Assembly (NCBI GenBank): GCA_017305535.1
Contig: JAFKKN010000006.1
Coordinates: 62,001 to 126,000, forward strand
Length of the DNA stretch: 64,000 bases
Source: Hyphomicrobiales bacterium
GTDB taxonomy: Bacteria > Pseudomonadota > Alphaproteobacteria > Rhizobiales > Xanthobacteraceae
Direction of reading: 5' to 3'
The notes under the pieces are model-generated. The model was not told the origin of the DNA. It did not search any database and saw nothing but the letters and a program-made list of their open reading frames with translations. Of this stretch, positions 34,994 through 43,078 are shown in pieces. Position 1 is the first letter of the stretch. Each line of letters starts with the position of its first letter. The position numbers and the translations under genes are program-made.

Positions 34994-35063
34994 CTATTCG
35001 TCGCGATAGACCTTCTCGCGTTCCTCGTGACGCTCGCACGCCTCGACCGAGAGCGTCGCGATC
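34994..35063 (-). pseudogene. Displaced 3' end of dksA
   Basis: These 70 bp match the last 70 bp of the intact dksA gene (36013-36082) at 62 positions, stop codon included. Translated, it reads IATLSVEACERHEEREKVYRDE against IATLSVEAQERHEKREKVYRDE. Several differences are silent, so it was once under selection as coding sequence. Upstream similarity stops at 35064, 25 bp after the beta-lactamase stop. It has no start and is not expressed as a protein on its own. It may mark an integration or duplication event that brought in the beta-lactamase gene. Confidence 0.75.
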
Positions 35064-35088
35064 ACATGATCGCTTACAATGAAAGGGA

Positions 35089-35946
35089 TCATGTCAGGCG
35101 CTCGGCGACCATTCGCCCGATCGCGGCGAACACCCGCTCGTGCTGGGCGGCATTCGGCCTGCCACCTTGCGTATAGGCAGCGACGATAATGGGCGTATCA
35201 GGCTTCGGCCAGACCATCGCGATATCGCCGGCCGCATCCTTGCCATTGTTGCCGGTCTTGTCGCCGATCCGCCAGTTGTTCGGCAACCCGCCGCGCAGGC
35301 GCTTGGCGCCCGTCTTGCAGTTGACCATCCATTCCGTCAATTGTCCGCGCGACGTTGGCGACAGCACATCACCGAGGATGAAACGCTTGAGGTTATCAGC
35401 CATCGCCGCCGGCGTTGTCGTGTCGTGCGGATCACCCGGCGGCGAACGGTTGAGTTCAGGCTCGTTGTGATCGAGACGCGATAACGCGTCTCCGGTCGAG
35501 CGCCAGAAATCGGTCAGCGCGGCGGGACCGCCAATATGGGCCAGCAACAGGTTGGCGCAGGTATTGTCGCTCAACTCCACCGCGCCCTGACACATCTCGC
35601 CGAGCGACATGCGAGCCTTGGCGAGATTCTGTCTGGCGACTGGGGCATAGGCGAGAATGTCCTTCTCTCCGTACGCGATCATCTGGTCGAGGCGGTCCAC
35701 GCCACGGTCGACTCGTGCAAGAACGCATGCCGCAAGCGACGCCTTGAAGGTGCTGCACATGACGAAGCGCTCACCGGCGCGCCAGGACAGCGTCTTGCCG
35801 GAGGCGACATTCGCGGCATAGAGGCCGATCCTGCCGCCACTGGCGCGCTCATAGGCCGTGAGAGCGGACAGAGCCGCCTGCGCCGCAACCGGCCACAACG
35901 CCAGACCGGGAACGGCGGCGAGCAAGGCACGTCGATCAATCTTCAT
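35089..35946 (-). CDS. Class A beta-lactamase
   Basis: The ATG at 35946 gives 285 residues with a signal peptide that has paired arginines (MKIDRRALLAAVPGLALWPVAAQA), a possible Tat signal. All class A active-site motifs are present: S65-TFK (CSTFKAS), S126-DN (ELSDNTC), E162 in EPELN and K230-TG (IGDKTG). It should hydrolyse penicillins or cephalosporins in the periplasm; the spectrum cannot be told. No AmpR-like regulator is beside it. It lies between intact dksA and a displaced copy of the dksA 3' end, all on the same strand. Confidence 0.93.
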   Translation of the reverse strand: MKIDRRALLAAVPGLALWPVAAQAALSALTAYERASGGRIGLYAANVASGKTLSWRAGERFVMCSTFKASLAACVLARVDRGVDRLDQMIAYGEKDILAYAPVARQNLAKARMSLGEMCQGAVELSDNTCANLLLAHIGGPAALTDFWRSTGDALSRLDHNEPELNRSPPGDPHDTTTPAAMADNLKRFILGDVLSPTSRGQLTEWMVNCKTGAKRLRGGLPNNWRIGDKTGNNGKDAAGDIAMVWPKPDTPIIVAAYTQGGRPNAAQHERVFAAIGRMVAERLT

Positions 35947-36012
35947 GAGAATCCCTGAAGCCAAGGCGTTGCCCAGCTTCAGCATCATTGCGCCGGGACG
36001 ATGACCGTCCGG

Positions 36013-36429
36013 CTATTCGTCGCGATAGACCTTCTCGCGCTTCTCGTGGCGCTCCTGCGCCTCAACCGAAAGCGTCGCGATCGGCCGCGCCTCGAGGCGC
36101 TTCAGCGAGATCGGCTCGCCGGTTTCTTCGCAATAGCCGTAGGTGTTGTCCTCGATGCGCTGCAACGCCGCGTCGATCTTGGAGATCAGCTTGCGCTGAC
36201 GGTCGCGCGAACGCAGCTCGATGGCGCGATCCGTTTCGGATGAGGCGCGATCCGCAAGATCCGGATGATTGACGTTCTCCTCCTGGAGCGTCTGCAACGT
36301 GATCTTGGACTCCTTGATAATCTCGTCCTTCCAGGCCAGCAGCTTGTTGCGAAAATATTCGCGCTGGCGCTCGTTCATGAAAGGCTCTTTTTCGGAGGGT
36401 CGATAATTCTTCAACTTTTCCAAGGCCAA
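36013..36429 (-). CDS. dksA: RNA polymerase-binding transcription factor DksA
   Basis: This 138-residue protein has the DksA coiled coil (MNERQREYFRNKLLAWKDEIIKESKITLQTLQEE, DLADRASSETDRAIELRSRDRQRKL) whose tip holds the DxxDxA-type acidic residues (PDLADRAS). The zinc-finger region (YGYCEETGEPISLKRLEARPIATLS) keeps one cysteine only, the alphaproteobacterial form. DksA acts with ppGpp on RNA polymerase to tune rRNA and stress genes. In related bacteria dksA lies beside flagellar genes, so it is probably part of the ancestral neighbourhood here. Confidence 0.95.
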   Translation of the reverse strand: MALEKLKNYRPSEKEPFMNERQREYFRNKLLAWKDEIIKESKITLQTLQEENVNHPDLADRASSETDRAIELRSRDRQRKLISKIDAALQRIEDNTYGYCEETGEPISLKRLEARPIATLSVEAQERHEKREKVYRDE

Positions 36430-36506
36430 TCCATTTTTTTGTGCGAGGCGCCGGAATGGGTCCGCCGCGCCGCGCTTATATAGCGCCGCCTTGTGTCAGA
36501 CAATAT

Positions 36507-36540
36507 CGTCCCGGGCCTCATCGCCGCGAAGCCCGGGACG
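36507..36540. terminator. Hairpin between dksA and the NmrA-like gene
   Basis: CGTCCCGGGC (36507-36516) and GCCCGGGACG (36531-36540) form a 10-bp stem with a 14-nt loop. There is no T-run, so it may be a terminator of the upstream minus-strand gene or only a repeat remnant. Confidence 0.4.
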
Positions 36541-36576
36541 CCGTCACGTGATTCCCAAGGAACCTGCCGCGAACCT

Positions 36577-37188
36577 TCAATAGCCGACGGTAAACCGTTG
36601 ACGCGAATGGGCCGGGCGCTCGATCTCGTCGGCCAGCGCCACCGCGTAGTCCTCGAAGGAAATCCAGCTTTTGCCGGTAGCATCGGTCAGCAACCGGTCG
36701 CCGCCGAGGCGGAACTTGCCGGTCCGTTCGCCCTCGACGAATAGCGCCGACGGCGACAGGAAGGTCCAGTCGAGCTCTTTTTCGCGACGCAACAGATCGA
36801 GAAAAACGCCGCCCTTCTCGGCTTCCGCCTTGTAAGCCGCCGGGAATTCCGGGGTGGACACCAGTGCCACGCCCGGCGCGACCTCGAGGCTACCGGCGCC
36901 GCCGACCACGACATAGCGCTCGATTCGGGCCTGCTTGACGGCCGCGATCAGCCGCGCAGGATCGCTGGCGGTGAAATGCACGGCGCTGACCGCGACGTCG
37001 TGCCCGGCCACCGCCTTGGCCAATCCGTCGACATCGAACGCGTCACCCTGCACGGCGGTGACGCCGGGGCGCGGCGTCACTTTTTCGGGGTGCCGCACGA
37101 TCACGGTGACGTCGTGCCCCCGCCGCGACACTTCTTCAACAATCCGTGAGCCGACACGCCCGGTTCCGCCGATAACTGCAATCTTCAT
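36577..37188 (-). CDS. NAD(P)-binding NmrA/SDR-like protein
   Basis: The ATG at 37188 gives 203 residues starting MKIAVIGGTGRVGSRIVEEVSRRGHDVT, the GGxGxxG dinucleotide-binding motif at the N-terminus. It continues with VQGDAFDVDGLAKAVAGHDVAVSAV and RYVVVGGAG, as in NmrA-like or atypical short-chain dehydrogenase proteins (YwnB/YhfK-like). It is probably an oxidoreductase or redox sensor. It is divergent from a HxlR regulator, a common pairing in which the regulator controls the reductase. Confidence 0.88.
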   Translation of the reverse strand: MKIAVIGGTGRVGSRIVEEVSRRGHDVTVIVRHPEKVTPRPGVTAVQGDAFDVDGLAKAVAGHDVAVSAVHFTASDPARLIAAVKQARIERYVVVGGAGSLEVAPGVALVSTPEFPAAYKAEAEKGGVFLDLLRREKELDWTFLSPSALFVEGERTGKFRLGGDRLLTDATGKSWISFEDYAVALADEIERPAHSRQRFTVGY

Positions 37189-37379
37189 AGGTTCTCTCCG
37201 ATCGATGGTCCGGCCGTTCCATTCGGACCGCGTCAGCGGCGCGACGGAAACGTCGGACAATTAAGTAACCAACAGTTACTAGATATCGAAAGGATTGCAG
37301 GTGTGAAGAGAGCACTTTAAGATGACTTGGTCACCCCGGCGAAACCCGGTCCCGCTGACCCACGATGGAGCCGCAACCG

Positions 37380-37754
37380 ATGAAGCCCGGAAATCCCTAC
37401 AACGCGAACTGCCCGACGCGCCTGATCCTCGATCGCGTCGGCGACAAATGGGCGGTGCTGTTGCTCGGTCTTCTGCGCAAGGAACCGATGCGCTTCAACG
37501 CGTTACGCCGCCACATTGATGGCATTTCGCAGAAGATGCTGTCGCAGACGCTGAAGAGCCTTGAACGCGACGGGCTGGTGAAGCGCCACGCCATCGCCAC
37601 CGTGCCGGTGACGGTGGAGTACTCCATCACGCCGCTCGGCATGACGCTGGCGAAAGCCGTCGATCCGCTGCGGCATTGGGCGGAAACGCATCTGAAGGAA
37701 GTCCAGGCCTCGCAGCGGCGCTACGACGGCAGCCCGGCGAACGCCGCCGCGTAG
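37380..37754 (+). CDS. HxlR-family transcriptional regulator
   Basis: The ATG at 37380 is chosen over that at 37365 because GGAG lies 9 nt upstream. The 124-residue winged-helix protein has CPTRLILDRVGDKWAVLLLGLL, MRFNALRRHIDGISQKMLSQTLKSLERDGLVKR and VEYSITPLGMTLAKAVDPLRHWAE, all HxlR signatures. A conserved cysteine (NANC, residue 11) may sense electrophiles or aldehydes. It is divergent from the NmrA-like gene, which it probably controls. Confidence 0.92.
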   Translation: MKPGNPYNANCPTRLILDRVGDKWAVLLLGLLRKEPMRFNALRRHIDGISQKMLSQTLKSLERDGLVKRHAIATVPVTVEYSITPLGMTLAKAVDPLRHWAETHLKEVQASQRRYDGSPANAAA

Positions 37755-37810
37755 ATCGGATGATCCTCTAGCGACGAATCCACCTTTCGCCGCAAGTCCT
37801 GCGCCGGCCT

Positions 37811-38734
37811 TTATTTTTTGCTGCCCGCAAGGTGACGCTTTTCCGAGAAGAAGTCGATGAACGCGCGCATCTTCATCGGCATGTGCGCGCGCGACGGCAT
37901 GTAGAGATTGAATCCCGGCATCGGTGGACACCAGCGTTCGAGCACGCGAATGAGCGAACCGTCCGCAAGATGCGCGCGAACCGCCGGTTCGATGTGCATC
38001 ACCAGTCCAACGCCTTGCAGCGCCATGCGCAACATCGTCTCGTCGTCATTGGTGGTGAACGCGCCGCGCGGTTCGATCTCGATGTCGGTTTGCGGCGCAT
38101 CGGGGTCCGTGAACTCCCAACGATAGACAGCGCCGCGCGTCGTCTGACGAAACCGCACGCAGTTCTGTTTCTCAAGATCAGCCGGCGTTTCCGGTACAGG
38201 ATAGCGCGCGAAATAGGCGGGAGACCCGACCACGGCCATGCCGAAATCCGGGCAGATCGGAATGGCGATCATGCTGTCGGACACGCGCTCGCGTAACCGG
38301 ATGCCGGCATCGCATCCGTCGTGAATGATGTCGCCGAGGCCGTCGTCGAGAATGAGGTCCAGCCGCACCGCCGGATAGCGCCGGCTGAATTCCTCCAGAT
38401 GCGGTTCGATGAAACAGCGCGCCGCGACGCGGGAGGTGTTGATGCGAATTTCGCCTGTCGGCCGGTCGCGATCGGTTCCTATCGCCTGTATCGCCTGCTC
38501 GATCAGCGATAGCCCCGGATCGATCTGATCCAGCAGATGGCGCCCCTCCTCGGTCAGCGAGATCGACCGCGTCGAACGGTTGAGGAGCCTCACATTCAGG
38601 CGTTCTTCCAGAACACGGATGGTCTGTGAAAGCGCGGACGGCGAAATGCCCATCACCGTCGCGGCGCGCGTGAAACTCCCCTCGCGCGCGACCTGACTGA
38701 ACGCGGCGATCGCCGGCAGCAGGGTTCGATCCAA
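37811..38734 (-). CDS. LysR-family transcriptional regulator
   Basis: The frame opens at GTG 38752, but TTG at 38734 follows a GGAGG sequence by 4 nt and gives the usual LysR start MDRTLLPAIAAFSQVAREGSFTRAA. Residues about 10-60 are the winged HTH (LSQTIRVLEERLNVRLLNRSTRSISLTEEG). The rest is the co-inducer-binding domain (GEIRINTSRVAARCFIEPHLEEF, MLRMALQGVGLVMHIEPAV). It is divergent from the alpha/beta hydrolase gene and probably regulates it through the inverted repeat at 38755-38771. Confidence 0.9.
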   Translation of the reverse strand: MDRTLLPAIAAFSQVAREGSFTRAATVMGISPSALSQTIRVLEERLNVRLLNRSTRSISLTEEGRHLLDQIDPGLSLIEQAIQAIGTDRDRPTGEIRINTSRVAARCFIEPHLEEFSRRYPAVRLDLILDDGLGDIIHDGCDAGIRLRERVSDSMIAIPICPDFGMAVVGSPAYFARYPVPETPADLEKQNCVRFRQTTRGAVYRWEFTDPDAPQTDIEIEPRGAFTTNDDETMLRMALQGVGLVMHIEPAVRAHLADGSLIRVLERWCPPMPGFNLYMPSRAHMPMKMRAFIDFFSEKRHLAGSKK

Positions 38735-38754
38735 AACGCCTCCATGAAGCACAG

Positions 38755-38771
38755 CTTCAAATTGATTGAAG
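38755..38771. promoter_or_regulatory. Inverted repeat, candidate LysR operator
   Basis: CTTCAA-ATTGA-TTGAAG is a perfect 6-bp inverted repeat with a 5-bp centre in the divergent gap. It has the T-N11-A type pattern expected of LysR sites. It lies just upstream of the LysR translation start and 76 bp before the hydrolase. Confidence 0.5.
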
Positions 38772-38846
38772 ATTACCCCAGTTTATCGAAACAGTCCACG
38801 ACGACATATTCCGCCTGTCCTTCAAGCCAAACCCAAAGGTGACGCC

Positions 38847-39803
38847 ATGAAATCCGTGAAGATCAGAAACAAGGATATGGACTGGGATATCGCCGCCGAC
38901 CTGCATTTTCCGCCCGATTTCAGCGAGGGAAACAAGTACCCGGCGATCATCAGCGCCCACCCCATCGGAAGCTGCAAGGAGCAGACGTCCGGAAACGTTT
39001 ACGGTGCAGCGCTGGCCAAAGAGGGCTTCGTCGTTATCGCGTTCGATGCCAGCTTCCAGGGTGCCAGCGGTGGCACGCCGCGCTTCATCGAAGACCCGAT
39101 GCTTCGCGTCGAGGATTTTCGGCACGTCGCCGACTATCTGGTGACGCTGCCTTACGTCGACGAGGATCGGATCGGCGTTCTCGGCATTTGCGGCGGCGGC
39201 GGTTATTCCATCAATGCGGCCATGACCGAGCGACGCATCAAGGCCGTCGGCACCATCACCGGCGTGAACTACGGACGGCTGATGCGCGAAGGTTTCAGTG
39301 GCTTCAATCCGATCGGCGCGCTGGAAGCGATGGCCAAACAACGCACCACCGAAGCCCGTGGCGCGGAGCTGCACGTCGACGATCTGCTGCCGCCCTCCCC
39401 GGAAGACGCGAAGCGTCGCGGCCTTACCGAGATCGATGTCTATGAAGCCACGGAATATTACCGCACACCGCGCGGACAGAAGCCGCATGGCGCCAATCGC
39501 TCACTGCTGTCACATCAGGCGGCGGCTGTCGGCTGGGATGCGTTCCACCTCGCCGAACTGTTGCTGACGCAGCCGCTGATGGCGGTCGTGGGTGACAAGG
39601 TCGGCGCCTTCGGCGCGTACCGCGACGGCTGCGAAATCATCGGACGCGCGCGGTCGGACAGGAAAGAGCTCGTCGTTCTCCCCGGCTGGTCTCACTACGA
39701 TCTGTACGACAAGCCCGAACCGGTGGCTCTGGCACTGGCGAAACTCGTTCCCTTCTACAGGGAGCACCTGGGAAACGCGCAGTCCGCCAGAAAAGCCGCC
39801 TGA
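38847..39803 (+). CDS. Alpha/beta hydrolase with cysteine in the nucleophile elbow
   Basis: The ATG at 38847 gives 318 residues. The alpha/beta-hydrolase core is seen in PAIISAHPIGSCKEQTSGNVYG, VVIAFDASFQGASGG, the nucleophile elbow GICGGGG and WSHYDLYD with the catalytic histidine near the end. The elbow has Cys in place of Ser, as in YcjY-like and dienelactone-hydrolase-like relatives. No signal peptide is present. The substrate is unknown. It is divergent from the LysR gene. Confidence 0.87.
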   Translation: MKSVKIRNKDMDWDIAADLHFPPDFSEGNKYPAIISAHPIGSCKEQTSGNVYGAALAKEGFVVIAFDASFQGASGGTPRFIEDPMLRVEDFRHVADYLVTLPYVDEDRIGVLGICGGGGYSINAAMTERRIKAVGTITGVNYGRLMREGFSGFNPIGALEAMAKQRTTEARGAELHVDDLLPPSPEDAKRRGLTEIDVYEATEYYRTPRGQKPHGANRSLLSHQAAAVGWDAFHLAELLLTQPLMAVVGDKVGAFGAYRDGCEIIGRARSDRKELVVLPGWSHYDLYDKPEPVALALAKLVPFYREHLGNAQSARKAA

Positions 39804-39882
39804 TCGAAATCGCGACCTAACAACAACGATCCATTGTCCGCATCATGCGGGCAATGGATTTTGCTTATCGGCCATGCCGATG

Positions 39883-40293
39883 TCAGACCCGGCCCGCCTT
39901 CGCCAGTTCGACCTCGACCCGCAATTCGATTTCCGACAGCACGGCATCGAGGCCGGGATCGCCGGAGGTTTCCTTGAGGTTGGCGGCGGCGTCGCGCAGG
40001 CGCATCACGGTGGCGTTGTCGAGCGAGCCCGACAGCAGCCCGATCTTGAGATCGTCAAGCGCATCGAGCGCGCCCCGCCCGCGTTGCACCGAGCGCTTGC
40101 GCCGCTCGGTCGGGTCCTCGATGCCCTGCAACGCCAACAACGCATCGATGCCGGCGGCGGCTTTCGGCGCCGTCGCCGGTCGCGTTTCCGTCGCGCCGCC
40201 CATGTCCGGCAACACGAAGCCGCTGCTGCCGCTACGGCGCGCGCCGCCCGCCGGCGTGCCTAAGGTCGTCCCGTTGGGTCCATAAATGCGCAT
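39883..40293 (-). CDS. fliX: Flagellar assembly regulator FliX
   Basis: This 136-residue protein begins MRIYGPNGTT, the FliX signature, and its C-terminal half (IDALLALQGIEDPTERRKRSVQRGRGALDALDDLKIGLLSG ... LKETSGDPGLDAVLSEIELRVEVELAK) matches the family. In Caulobacter FliX links class II basal-body assembly to activation of the sigma54 activator FlbD. It is divergent from flgI, the conserved arrangement, with a CtrA-like box between. Confidence 0.9.
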   Translation of the reverse strand: MRIYGPNGTTLGTPAGGARRSGSSGFVLPDMGGATETRPATAPKAAAGIDALLALQGIEDPTERRKRSVQRGRGALDALDDLKIGLLSGSLDNATVMRLRDAAANLKETSGDPGLDAVLSEIELRVEVELAKAGRV

Positions 40294-40345
40294 GGTGATG
40301 CCTCATGGAGAGTCGTCTCCATGTCGGACACTGGAGGCCGCGTGG

Positions 40346-40360
40346 TTAACAGGCGGTAAA
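40346..40360. promoter_or_regulatory. CtrA-like box between fliX and flgI
   Basis: TTAA-CAGGCGG-TAAA has one mismatch from TTAA-N7-TTAA. It lies 53 bp upstream of fliX. In Caulobacter the fliX-flgI region is also CtrA controlled. Confidence 0.5.
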
Positions 40361-40473
40361 CGACCCGGCAAAATTTACCGATGGCGGCAGTTTCGCCTTG
40401 GGCAATGCCCGTCCCTCTCACCGCTCTTCAAACAACAGATCAGCTTTATCAAAGGCTTATCGAAGAAACCCGA

Positions 40474-40490
40474 TTGGCACGCGGTTCGCA
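40474..40490 (+). promoter_or_regulatory. Sigma54-type -24/-12 promoter upstream of flgI
   Basis: TTGGCACGCGGTTCGCA has GG at 40476-40477 and GC at 40488-40489, 10 bp apart. It differs from TTGGCACG-N4-TTGCA at one base. flgI starts at 40561. Confidence 0.7.
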
Positions 40491-40560
40491 TGGTTAACGC
40501 CGGGATACCCTCGTGGGGAGCATGGGGCGTGTCCGGCAACGGCGTCAGTGGGGAGCAACG

Positions 40561-41703
40561 ATGCCAGGCGTGCGCAAAGCGGGATTCGGTCGGACCTTGG
40601 TCCATGCGGTCGGCATGGCATTGCTGGCGCTCGGCATGGCGTTGCCCTCGACTGCAGCGCTTGCCACCTCACGCATCAAGGATCTCGCCAATATCGAAGG
40701 CGTGCGCCAGAACCAGTTGATCGGTTACGGCCTCGTCGTCGGCCTCAACGGCACCGGCGACACCCTCAACAACATCCCCTTCACCAAGCAGTCGCTGCAA
40801 GCGATGCTGGAGCGCATGGGCGTCAACATTCGTGGAGCCACCATCCGCACCGGTAACGTCGCCGCGGTGATGGTGACCGGCAACCTGCCCGCTTTCGGCA
40901 CGCAAGGCACGCGGATGGACGTCACCGTCTCCGCGCTCGGCGACGCCAAGAGCCTGCAAGGCGGCACCTTGCTAGTGACGCCGCTGCTCGGCGCCGATGG
41001 CAACGTCTATGCAGTCGCGCAAGGCTCGCTCGCTATCGGCGGCTTTCAGGCGGAAGGCGCGGCCGCCAGCATCACGCGCGGCGTGCCGACCAACGGCCGC
41101 ATCGTCAACGGCGCCATCATCGAGCGCGAAATCGAATTCGCATTGAACCGGCTGCCGAACGTGCGCCTCGCGCTGCGCAACGCCGACTTCACCACCGCGA
41201 AACGCATCGCCGCCGCGGTCAACGATTTCCTCGGCGCGAAAACCGCGGAGCCGATCGATCCCTCCACGGTACAGTTGTCGATCCCGAAGGAGTTCAAGGG
41301 CAACGTGGTGGCGCTGCTCACCGAAATCGAGCAGTTGCAAGTCGAACCCGATGCCGTCGCCAAGATCATCATCGATGAGCGTTCCGGCATCATCGTGATG
41401 GGCCGCGACGTGCGTGTCGCTACCGTGGCGGTGGCGCAAGGCAACCTCACCGTATCGATCTCCGAAAGCCCGCAGGTTAGCCAGCCGAACCCGTTGTCGC
41501 GCGGCCGCACGCGTGTCACGCCGAACACCGCGATCGGCGTGCAGGAGGACGGCAAGAAACTGGCGCTGGTGAAGGACGGCGTTTCCTTGCAGCAACTGGT
41601 CGACGGCCTCAACGGCCTCGGTATCGGCCCGCGCGACCTGATCGGCATCCTGCAAGCGATCAAGGCCGCAGGCGCCATCGAAGCCGACATCGAGGTGATG
41701 TGA
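40561..41703 (+). CDS. flgI: Flagellar P-ring protein FlgI
   Basis: The ATG at 40561 gives 380 residues with a signal peptide ending STAALATSR. The mature protein begins RIKDLANIEGVRQNQLIGYGLVVGLNGTGD, which is the family signature, and ends VSLQQLVDGLNGLGIGPRDLIGILQAIKAAGAIEADIEVM. It forms the P ring around the rod in the periplasm. The stop overlaps the next gene by 1 nt. Confidence 0.97.
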   Translation: MPGVRKAGFGRTLVHAVGMALLALGMALPSTAALATSRIKDLANIEGVRQNQLIGYGLVVGLNGTGDTLNNIPFTKQSLQAMLERMGVNIRGATIRTGNVAAVMVTGNLPAFGTQGTRMDVTVSALGDAKSLQGGTLLVTPLLGADGNVYAVAQGSLAIGGFQAEGAAASITRGVPTNGRIVNGAIIEREIEFALNRLPNVRLALRNADFTTAKRIAAAVNDFLGAKTAEPIDPSTVQLSIPKEFKGNVVALLTEIEQLQVEPDAVAKIIIDERSGIIVMGRDVRVATVAVAQGNLTVSISESPQVSQPNPLSRGRTRVTPNTAIGVQEDGKKLALVKDGVSLQQLVDGLNGLGIGPRDLIGILQAIKAAGAIEADIEVM

Positions 41704-42035
41704 TGAACGGCTTCGCCCCCGCCGCGCACGCCAACACGCATCCCACTCGCGACATCGCCTTCGAGCAGGCGCTCGCGCGCGTCTCGCCGCAAGCGCAGGC
41801 CAAGGCGAAATCCACCGCGCAGGATTTCGAGGCAATGTTTCTCAACACCATGTTCTCGCAGATGACCAGCGGCCTGAAAGGCGACGGCCCGTTCGGCGAC
41901 ACGCCCGGCACCGGCGTGTGGCGCGCGATGCAGACCGAGCAATATTCGCGCTCGTTCGCGCAGGCGGGCGGCATCGGCATTTCCAACGACGTTTACCGCA
42001 CCCTGATCCTGCAACAGGCCAATAACGCCGGCTAA
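41703..42035 (+). CDS. flgJ: Rod-binding protein, FlgJ N-terminal type
   Basis: This 110-residue protein has AKAKSTAQDFEAMFLNTMFSQMTSGLKGDGPFGD and the GVWRAMQTEQYSRSFAQAGGIGISNDVYRTL region typical of the rod-binding domain of FlgJ. It lacks the C-terminal muramidase domain, which is usual in alphaproteobacteria. It probably caps rod assembly. Its ATG overlaps the flgI stop. Confidence 0.88.
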   Translation: MNGFAPAAHANTHPTRDIAFEQALARVSPQAQAKAKSTAQDFEAMFLNTMFSQMTSGLKGDGPFGDTPGTGVWRAMQTEQYSRSFAQAGGIGISNDVYRTLILQQANNAG

Positions 42036-42050
42036 CATCGAGGCTCGTTC

Positions 42051-42530
42051 ATGCATCGCTCCCCGCAACCTCAGGCACCGGCCGCGACGCCGTCGCCTGT
42101 CGATCCGCAACAGCTCGCTTCCGAGATGGCCGATGTGATGGCCGCGCTGTTCGCCGTGGTCGAACGCGAGACCGATCTGGTGCACGCCGGCCGCGTCGCC
42201 GATGCCATGGCGCTCGAAGCCGACAAGTCGGCGCTGTCGCGTCGCTACGTCAATCTCGTGTCCGCCTTGAAAGCGAACCAGCCGCATCTGCGCGCGGTCG
42301 CACCGGATCTGCTGGCGACATTGCAACGTCAGCACGAAACGTTTCGCGCGATGTTGCAAGTGAACCTCACGGTGCTGGCGACGGCGCATGCCGTCTCCGA
42401 AGGCGTAGTGCGCGGCGTCAACACCGAGGTGCAGCGCCGCAACATTCCACAAACCTACACCGCCAATGGACAGCGTGCGACGCCCGGTCCGCGCCACATC
42501 ACACCGCTGGCAGTGAGCCGTTCGCTGTAA
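42051..42530 (+). CDS. FlgN-like flagellar chaperone
   Basis: This 159-residue, mainly helical protein lies 15 bp after the rod-binding gene. The central region (LASEMADVMAALFAVVERETDLVHAGRVADAMALEADKSALSRRYVNLVSALKAN) fits the FlgN/FliT-like helical bundle, which binds FlgK and FlgL before export. The C-terminal tail is Pro/Arg-rich. The assignment rests on fold pattern and location. Confidence 0.65.
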   Translation: MHRSPQPQAPAATPSPVDPQQLASEMADVMAALFAVVERETDLVHAGRVADAMALEADKSALSRRYVNLVSALKANQPHLRAVAPDLLATLQRQHETFRAMLQVNLTVLATAHAVSEGVVRGVNTEVQRRNIPQTYTANGQRATPGPRHITPLAVSRSL

Positions 42531-42544
42531 TTGCCAACATCGCA

Positions 42545-43078
42545 CTACAACCGAAACGCGCCGCTGCTAACGGCGGCGGCGATCGCGTCGAATGCCTCCT
42601 GCGGAGACAGGCCGGCGATCGGCAACCTGTGCGCATCTAAATCGCCGGGCGCGGCGAACTGCTGATGCAGCGCGGTGATCGGCTCCGGGTCGGATAGCGT
42701 CTCGCCACCGCGCAGCCTGCACCGCGTGATCGCTTCGTCCAGCGACGGCGCAAGAACAATGTAGTGCCGCGGCGCGCGCAACTGCCGGAACGGCTGCAAG
42801 AACCACGGCCCGATGATGCCGTCGACAATCACAAAGAAGCCGCCGCCGGCATAGCCCTCCGCGGCCTGGGCGAGCACATTGATGACCGTCTCGTTCTGTC
42901 GATGCGATTCCGGCAGATACGGCGCGATCGCGCCGTGTTTGATGAAGTGCCAGAAATCATCCGCATGCAGATGAACCTTGGAGGCACCTGGCTGCGCGGC
43001 CAGCCTCTTTGCCGCCGTGGTTTTCCCCGATCCGGGCGGACCGGTAAGGATGAGAATTTCACCTGAAAAATCGAGCAT
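42545..43078 (-). CDS. P-loop kinase-like AAA-family protein
   Basis: This 177-residue protein has a Walker A motif GPPGSGKTT near residue 14, then HADDFWHFIKHG, FFVIVDGIIGPW (Walker B-like) and CRLRGGETLSDPEP (lid region). The pattern resembles small-molecule kinases such as shikimate- or chloramphenicol-phosphotransferase-like enzymes. The substrate is unknown. It is an unrelated insertion between the flgI operon and flaG. Confidence 0.75.
   Translation of the reverse strand: MLDFSGEILILTGPPGSGKTTAAKRLAAQPGASKVHLHADDFWHFIKHGAIAPYLPESHRQNETVINVLAQAAEGYAGGGFFVIVDGIIGPWFLQPFRQLRAPRHYIVLAPSLDEAITRCRLRGGETLSDPEPITALHQQFAAPGDLDAHRLPIAGLSPQEAFDAIAAAVSSGAFRL

Noticed and set aside
34788-35009. 73-residue plus-strand open frame
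   Set aside because: It crosses two strong hairpins and the antisense of the dksA remnant, with no domain or ribosome binding site.
36013-36429. DksA as inactive because zinc cysteines are missing
   Set aside because: One-cysteine DksA is the usual alphaproteobacterial form, and the coiled-coil tip residues are intact.
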